Assembly: GCF_000745175.1 (NCBI RefSeq)
Contig: NZ_JQNI01000002.1
Coordinates: 728,001-792,000 of the forward strand
Direction: 5' to 3'
Length of the DNA stretch: 64,000 bases
DNA from: Deinococcus sp. YIM 77859
GTDB taxonomy: Bacteria; Deinococcota; Deinococci; Deinococcales; Deinococcaceae
The notes beneath the pieces are model-generated. The model searched no databases and had not been told where the DNA came from. It saw only the letters and a program-made list of their open reading frames with translations. Below are positions 58,084 through 64,000 of the stretch, one piece after another (the stretch's first letter is position 1; each line of letters starts with the position of its first letter). Made by a program: the position numbers and the translations under genes.

Positions 58084-59757
58084 TCAAAGTGCCGCGGCAA
58101 TCGCGCGTCCCGCCACCCGTCCACTGAAGAGGCAGCCACCCAGGAAGGTGCCCTCCAGCGCTCGGTACCCGTGCATTCCGCCGCCCCCGAAGCCCGCCAC
58201 CTCTCCCGCCGCGTACAGGCCGGAAAACACTTCGCTGCCGGGGCGCAGGACACGGCCCTGGAGATCTGTTTCTAGCCCACCGAGCGACTTGCGGGTGAGG
58301 AGATTGAGCCGCACGGCGATCAGGGGCCCCCCCGCGGGATCCAGGATGGGCGCGGGCTTGGCCACCCGGATGAGGCGCTCACTCAGGAACTGGCGCGCCC
58401 CCCGAGCGATGGCGAGCTGCGCGTCCTTTCCTGCAACATTCGAGGTCTGAAGGTCACGGTCGCGGACCTCCCGTTCGACCGTGCGGTAGTCCACGAGCTC
58501 CTGGCCGGTCAGCGCGTTCATGCCGCTGACCAGGTCGCGCAAATTGTCCCGCACGACAAAATCGGCCCCGTGGTCCATAAACGCCTGCACGGGGGCCTGC
58601 ACGGCCTTGCCGGCACGCCTGAGGGTCAGCCGCAGGTTTTTGCCGGTCAGATCGGGGTTTTGCTCGCTGCCCGACAGGGCGAACTCACGCTTGATCATCG
58701 CGCGGTTGAGCAGGAACCAGGTGTGGGGGTAGCCGTGGGTGGTGATGTGCTGCAAGGTATCCAGGGAGCTGCCGCCGGGAATGTGTGGAAAGGGCAACCG
58801 CCGCCCGGTGGGGTCAAGCCACAGGCTGCTCGGCCCCGGCAGGATACGAATGCCGTGGTTGGGCCAGATGGGGTTCCAGTTGCGCAGGCCCTCGGTGTAG
58901 TGCCACATGCGGTCTGGGTTGATGAGGTTCGCCCCGGCCGCCCACACCTGCTGTTGCAGCAGGCCGTCCACATGCTTCGGGACGCCCGACACCATTTCAG
59001 CAGGCGGGGGGCCCAGCCGCTCCGCCGGCCAGTAGCGGCGCACCAGGTCATGATTCCCGCCGATGCCACCCGAGGTCACCAGCACAGCCCCGGCATGAAG
59101 CGAGAAGTCACCCACCACAACGCGCGAACTCGCCTCGCCGCGGGCCACCTCAGACGGTTCGAGAATGTCCCCGTAGACGCCATGAACCGCTCCGCCCGTG
59201 ATGTTCAGCCCGCGCACGCGGTGCCGAAACCGCAACTGTACGCGCCCCGCCGCCGCATGCTCGCGCACCCGCCGCACAAAGGGCTCCAGCACCCCCGGTC
59301 CCGTTCCCCAGGTGATGTGAAAGCGCGGCACGCTGTTGCCGGGAAGTCCGGCTCCCGCCCCACCGCGCTCGGCCCAGCCCACCGCGGGAAACCAGCGCAG
59401 CCCCAGGCGGTGCAGCCAGGCACGCTTTTCGCCAGCGGCGAAGTCCAGGTACGCTTCTGCCCACTTCCGGGGCCAGTGGTCCTCCGGGCGGTCAAAGCAA
59501 GCCGCCGTGCTCCAGTCGCGTCCAGCGAGCTCACGAGAGTCGCGGATCCCCAGGCGACGCTGTTCAGGGCTATCCACAAAGAACAGGCCGCCAAAGGACC
59601 AGTAGGCCTGCCCGCCCAGATTCTGCTCGCCCTCTTGGTCAAGAAGCAGCACCCGCTTGCCCGCGTCCGCCAGCTCTGCGGTCGCCACAAGCCCCGCCAA
59701 ACCGGCCCCCACGACGATCACATCCGCCTCCGGGCGGCTTTGTTTGAGGTTGGACAT
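58084..59757 (-). CDS. FAD-binding dehydrogenase (3-ketosteroid dehydrogenase-like)
   Basis: A 557-residue flavoprotein of the FAD-dependent fumarate reductase/KsdD superfamily. It has the dinucleotide motif DVIVVGAGLAGLVATAELA, GGQAYWSFGGL and the C-terminal FAD-binding GLYAAGEVAGFGGGGMHG. Substrate unknown; related proteins are annotated only as FAD-binding dehydrogenase. ATG 59757 is leaderless: TACTGT ends 6 nt upstream, so the longer in-frame extension is rejected. It is followed by htrA on the same strand (43 nt). Confidence 0.88.
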   Translation of the reverse strand: MSNLKQSRPEADVIVVGAGLAGLVATAELADAGKRVLLLDQEGEQNLGGQAYWSFGGLFFVDSPEQRRLGIRDSRELAGRDWSTAACFDRPEDHWPRKWAEAYLDFAAGEKRAWLHRLGLRWFPAVGWAERGGAGAGLPGNSVPRFHITWGTGPGVLEPFVRRVREHAAAGRVQLRFRHRVRGLNITGGAVHGVYGDILEPSEVARGEASSRVVVGDFSLHAGAVLVTSGGIGGNHDLVRRYWPAERLGPPPAEMVSGVPKHVDGLLQQQVWAAGANLINPDRMWHYTEGLRNWNPIWPNHGIRILPGPSSLWLDPTGRRLPFPHIPGGSSLDTLQHITTHGYPHTWFLLNRAMIKREFALSGSEQNPDLTGKNLRLTLRRAGKAVQAPVQAFMDHGADFVVRDNLRDLVSGMNALTGQELVDYRTVEREVRDRDLQTSNVAGKDAQLAIARGARQFLSERLIRVAKPAPILDPAGGPLIAVRLNLLTRKSLGGLETDLQGRVLRPGSEVFSGLYAAGEVAGFGGGGMHGYRALEGTFLGGCLFSGRVAGRAIAAAL

Positions 59758-59896
59758 GGGGGTACAGTACGGGAAAAAGACAGGCCACAACAAAGAGCCC
59801 CACCTAGGGGGGCAGGGCTCTGGGCTCAGCGTTGCGGGCAACCCTCGCCAGCCCGTTCAGCACGGCGAGAGTGGGGCGGACCTCCCCGGAAATGCC

Positions 59897-60305
<409 letters not shown>

Positions 60306-60378
60306 AAGTCACATTCTATACCACGGTCCGGCCCCTGCACACTCATGAGATCACCAAGCGTCCGCTAAGATGACGAGG

Positions 60379-60984
60379 ATGAAGCTTCGCGGGACGCTCG
60401 GCGGCATGAATCTCCTTCTCGAACCGGGCGACACCGCCGAGAGTGTGGCGCAGGCCCTGGCGGCTCGCACCGAACTGCTCCACGCCAGCGTCACGCTGGA
60501 GGTGCAGGGCGACGCGGACCCCGCCGCGCTGGAAGCGGCCCTCGCGGCGGTGCGAGCCGCAGGCGGCACACCCGGGCGGATTCGTGCCCCGCGCGTCACG
60601 GTGACCGGCCCAGCGGCAGGAGGCGAGGAGGGCAGCGCCCGCACGGTGATTCTCCCGCACGGTGTACGCGCGGGCTTTCGGGGCGAGTACCGGGGCAGCG
60701 TGGTGATTCTGGGGGACGTGAACCCCGGCGCAGAAGTCGTTGCGGGGGGCGACGTGATCGTGATGGGCGCGCTGCGCGGCGTCGTCCATGCGGGCTACGG
60801 CGGGAATGCCGATGCCATCGTTTGGGCGCGGCCTATTGCGAGCACTCAGATTCGCATCGGGGACGCCGTGGCCCGCGCCCCCGAAGGCAGCAGCCTCAGC
60901 ACCATGCGGAAGCTGGAGGGGCCACACGAGGCGGAACTCGCTCGTCTCCAGAGCGGCATCATTGTGATCGAGCCGCACCGGTAA
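60379..60984 (+). CDS. minC: Septum site-determining protein MinC
   Basis: Inhibits FtsZ ring formation away from midcell. The 201-residue protein has a divergent N-terminal domain (about 1-90) and the typical MinC_C beta-helix, with YRGSVVILGDVNPGAEVVAG, GDVIVMGALRGVVHAGYGG and the final ASTQIRIGD and SGIIVIEP segments. ATG 60379 follows TAAGAT (60366-60371) by exactly 7 nt, leaderless, which decides against the ATG at 60370. minD/minE are not in the window. Confidence 0.9.
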   Translation: MKLRGTLGGMNLLLEPGDTAESVAQALAARTELLHASVTLEVQGDADPAALEAALAAVRAAGGTPGRIRAPRVTVTGPAAGGEEGSARTVILPHGVRAGFRGEYRGSVVILGDVNPGAEVVAGGDVIVMGALRGVVHAGYGGNADAIVWARPIASTQIRIGDAVARAPEGSSLSTMRKLEGPHEAELARLQSGIIVIEPHR

Positions 60985-61128
60985 GCCGGGGGCGGCCCAG
61001 AGCGAGCGCCCGACCAAACAAGACGCGCAAGCCCCTCCTTGAGGGTGGGGGCAAGCAGCGTTCAGCCGGGCCACCGACCGGCGACTGAATCGTTTCAGAT
61101 GGCCCCTTTTCCTGCTACGCTTCTGGGC

Positions 61129-62733
<1,605 letters not shown>

Positions 62734-62793
62734 CCGTCAGCTCGGCTCGGGGAAATCCCTGCGCCCCGCCACCCAGCGCCGTATGCTCAGCGT

Positions 62794-63162
62794 ATGGGCT
62801 TTCTGATTCGGCTGCTGGTGAACGCGCTGGCCCTGTACCTTGTGACGCGGCTGTACGCGGGGGTCACCTTTGCGCCTGGTGCGGACGCGGTGAGCATCCT
62901 GCTTGCGGCGCTGGTGCTGGGGGTGGTCAATGCGCTTATTCGCCCCGTTCTGCTCCTCCTGAGTCTCCCGCTCAACCTGTTGACGCTGGGGCTCTTTACC
63001 CTGGTGGTCAATGGCGTGGTGCTGTGGCTGGTGGCGAGCGTCACGGCCCTGGACGTGGCGGGCTTGGGCGCGGCCATTGTGGGCGCACTGATTCTGACGG
63101 TGGTGAGCTGGGTGCTGGACGGCCTCGTGAACGCGCTGGGGCTGGACGGGGGCCGCGATTGA
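62794..63162 (+). CDS. YvlD/phage holin family 4-like membrane protein
   Basis: A 122-residue protein with four membrane helices, beginning MGFLIRLLVNALALYLVTRL and carrying the conserved LGVVNALIRPVLLLLSLPLN and LGLFTLVVNGVVLWL. The family (YvlD, PF04020-like) is widespread and is not a phage lysis protein here; function unknown. ATG 62794 follows TATGCT (62782-62787) by 6 nt. Its stop overlaps the start of panC. Confidence 0.87.
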   Translation: MGFLIRLLVNALALYLVTRLYAGVTFAPGADAVSILLAALVLGVVNALIRPVLLLLSLPLNLLTLGLFTLVVNGVVLWLVASVTALDVAGLGAAIVGALILTVVSWVLDGLVNALGLDGGRD

Positions 63163-64000
63163 CGCCGCTGGTGGTCAAGACCCCGCAGGCGCTGCGGGAG
63201 GCACTGACAGACAAGGGCCGCGTGGGATTTGTCCCCACCATGGGGTACCTGCACGAGGGGCATGGGGCTTTGATCCGCCGAGCTCGCTCGGAGTGTGACA
63301 CCGTGGTCGTGAGCGTCTTCGTCAACCCGAAGCAGTTTGGTGTGAACGAGGATCTCAGCCGCTACCCGCGCGACCTGCAGCGTGACCTCACGGTCGCGGG
63401 GGCAGCGGGGGCGGCCCTGCTGTTTCATCCCGACGTCGACACGATGTACCCGCCGGGCTACGCGACCACCGTAGCGGTCGGCGGCGCGTCGGAGCCGCTG
63501 GAGGGAAGCGCGCGTCCGGGCCACTTTGCCGGTGTGGCGACGGTGGTGCTCAAGCTCCTGAATATCGTCCGGCCCGAGCGAGCATACTTCGGAGAAAAGG
63601 ACTGGCAGCAGCTCGCGGTGGTGCGGCAGATGGTGCGCGACCTGAATGTACCGGTCGAGATTGTGGGCGTGCCGACGGTACGCGAAGTCTCGGGGCTGGC
63701 CCTCAGCAGCCGCAACAGCTACCTGACGCCGGAGCAGCGGGAGCGGGCCGCTGTCCTTTCCCGCGCGCTGCGGGCCGTGCAGGCGGCAGCCGAAGCGGGC
63801 GAACGTGACGCCGCTCGTTTGCGGCAGGCCGGGCTCGCCGTGTTGCAAACAGAACCGGAGGTGCAGCTCGATTACCTGGCGATCGTGGACCGTGACCTCA
63901 GGGAACGCGAGCGGGTGGAACTGGACCCTTTGGCCCGCGTGCTGATCGCAGCCCGGATGTTCGGCGTGCGGCTCATCGACAATCTGCCGCTCTTTGAACC
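63159..64000 (+). CDS. panC: Pantoate--beta-alanine ligase, 3' end cut off
   Basis: Last step of pantothenate synthesis. About 280 residues are visible, near the family's full length, before the window ends. Motifs: VGFVPTMGYLHEGHGALI (ATP HIGH-like), SVFVNPKQFGVNEDLSRYPR, RPERAYFGEKDWQQL and LALSSRNSYLT. It starts with TTG 63159 overlapping the previous TGA, or GTG 63171; neither has a good ribosome binding site, so coupling to the YvlD-like gene is likely. Confidence 0.93.
   Translation, partial: MTPLVVKTPQALREALTDKGRVGFVPTMGYLHEGHGALIRRARSECDTVVVSVFVNPKQFGVNEDLSRYPRDLQRDLTVAGAAGAALLFHPDVDTMYPPGYATTVAVGGASEPLEGSARPGHFAGVATVVLKLLNIVRPERAYFGEKDWQQLAVVRQMVRDLNVPVEIVGVPTVREVSGLALSSRNSYLTPEQRERAAVLSRALRAVQAAAEAGERDAARLRQAGLAVLQTEPEVQLDYLAIVDRDLRERERVELDPLARVLIAARMFGVRLIDNLPLFE

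Noticed and set aside
62794..63162. Possible phage remnant because of the holin-like family name
   Set aside because: The family is a widespread chromosomal YvlD-type membrane protein; no phage genes adjoin and it is coupled to panC.

Overview
The window reads as a GC-rich chromosomal segment of a Deinococcus (Deinococcus-Thermus). This rests on the gene families: LysW-type lysine biosynthesis enzymes LysY and LysZ, bacillithiol synthase BshC, a SpoVS homologue in a presumably non-sporulating organism, a Thermus/Deinococcus-type DUF1999 protein, UvrA with a DdrO-type palindrome upstream, and a very high share of apparently leaderless genes (TANNNT -10 box ending 5-8 nt before ATG/GTG). The species cannot be fixed from the sequence alone. 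I see no rRNA, tRNA, insertion sequence, prophage or CRISPR array. Coding density is high. No gap between genes exceeds 300 bases; the largest is 34855-35113, which holds promoters and a doubtful short ORF.

Layout. 1-10 kb: FAH-family hydrolase (cut by the left edge) and NUDIX hydrolase on overlapping divergent promoters, a class III aminotransferase, an acyl-CoA dehydrogenase, a membrane protein, a Ser/Thr kinase, signal peptidase I, and a five-gene minus-strand operon (deaminase, ribokinase, DUF1999, HMA-like, DUF503). 10-19 kb: acyl-CoA ligase, class A PBP with an overlapping leader ORF, secreted thioredoxin-like protein, WecG/TagA glycosyltransferase, Crp-family regulator, BshC, DUF402. 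19-24.5 kb: U32 protein, a rhodanese/hydrophilin-like/UspA operon, a rhodanese/SufT-type operon, a zinc metallopeptidase, SpoVS. 24.5-35 kb: PhoX-type phosphatase, methionine aminopeptidase, DppA, IspG, DUF212, FolD, NusB, Asp23, LigA. 35-46 kb: orphan BMP-family binding protein, GalT-GalK, UvrA, BdbD-BdbC, SDR, HAD, inositol monophosphatase. 46-54.7 kb: PurB, sugar-binding protein plus GH20, LysY, response regulator, DinB-like, GNAT, LysZ. 54.7-64 kb: CstA, HtrA, FAD dehydrogenase, S1 protein with an overlapping leader ORF, MinC, GH13 glucosidase, YvlD-like protein and PanC (cut by the right edge).

How the genes work together. Most are housekeeping or metabolic: cell wall (PBP, WecG, MinC), DNA repair (UvrA, LigA), thiol and redox chemistry (BshC, BdbCD, rhodaneses), isoprenoid, folate, purine and pantothenate synthesis, galactose and glucan use, and extracytoplasmic quality control (HtrA, LepB). 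Signals that go beyond ordinary annotation are: leaderless short ORFs overlapping the starts of the PBP and S1 genes; a split 12-base element shared upstream of lysY and lysZ at nearly the same distance from each start; an RDRM-like palindrome upstream of uvrA; a 66-residue protein lacking V, I, L, F, W, C and T in an operon with UspA; and an HMA-like protein whose metal-binding Cys-x-x-Cys site is replaced.
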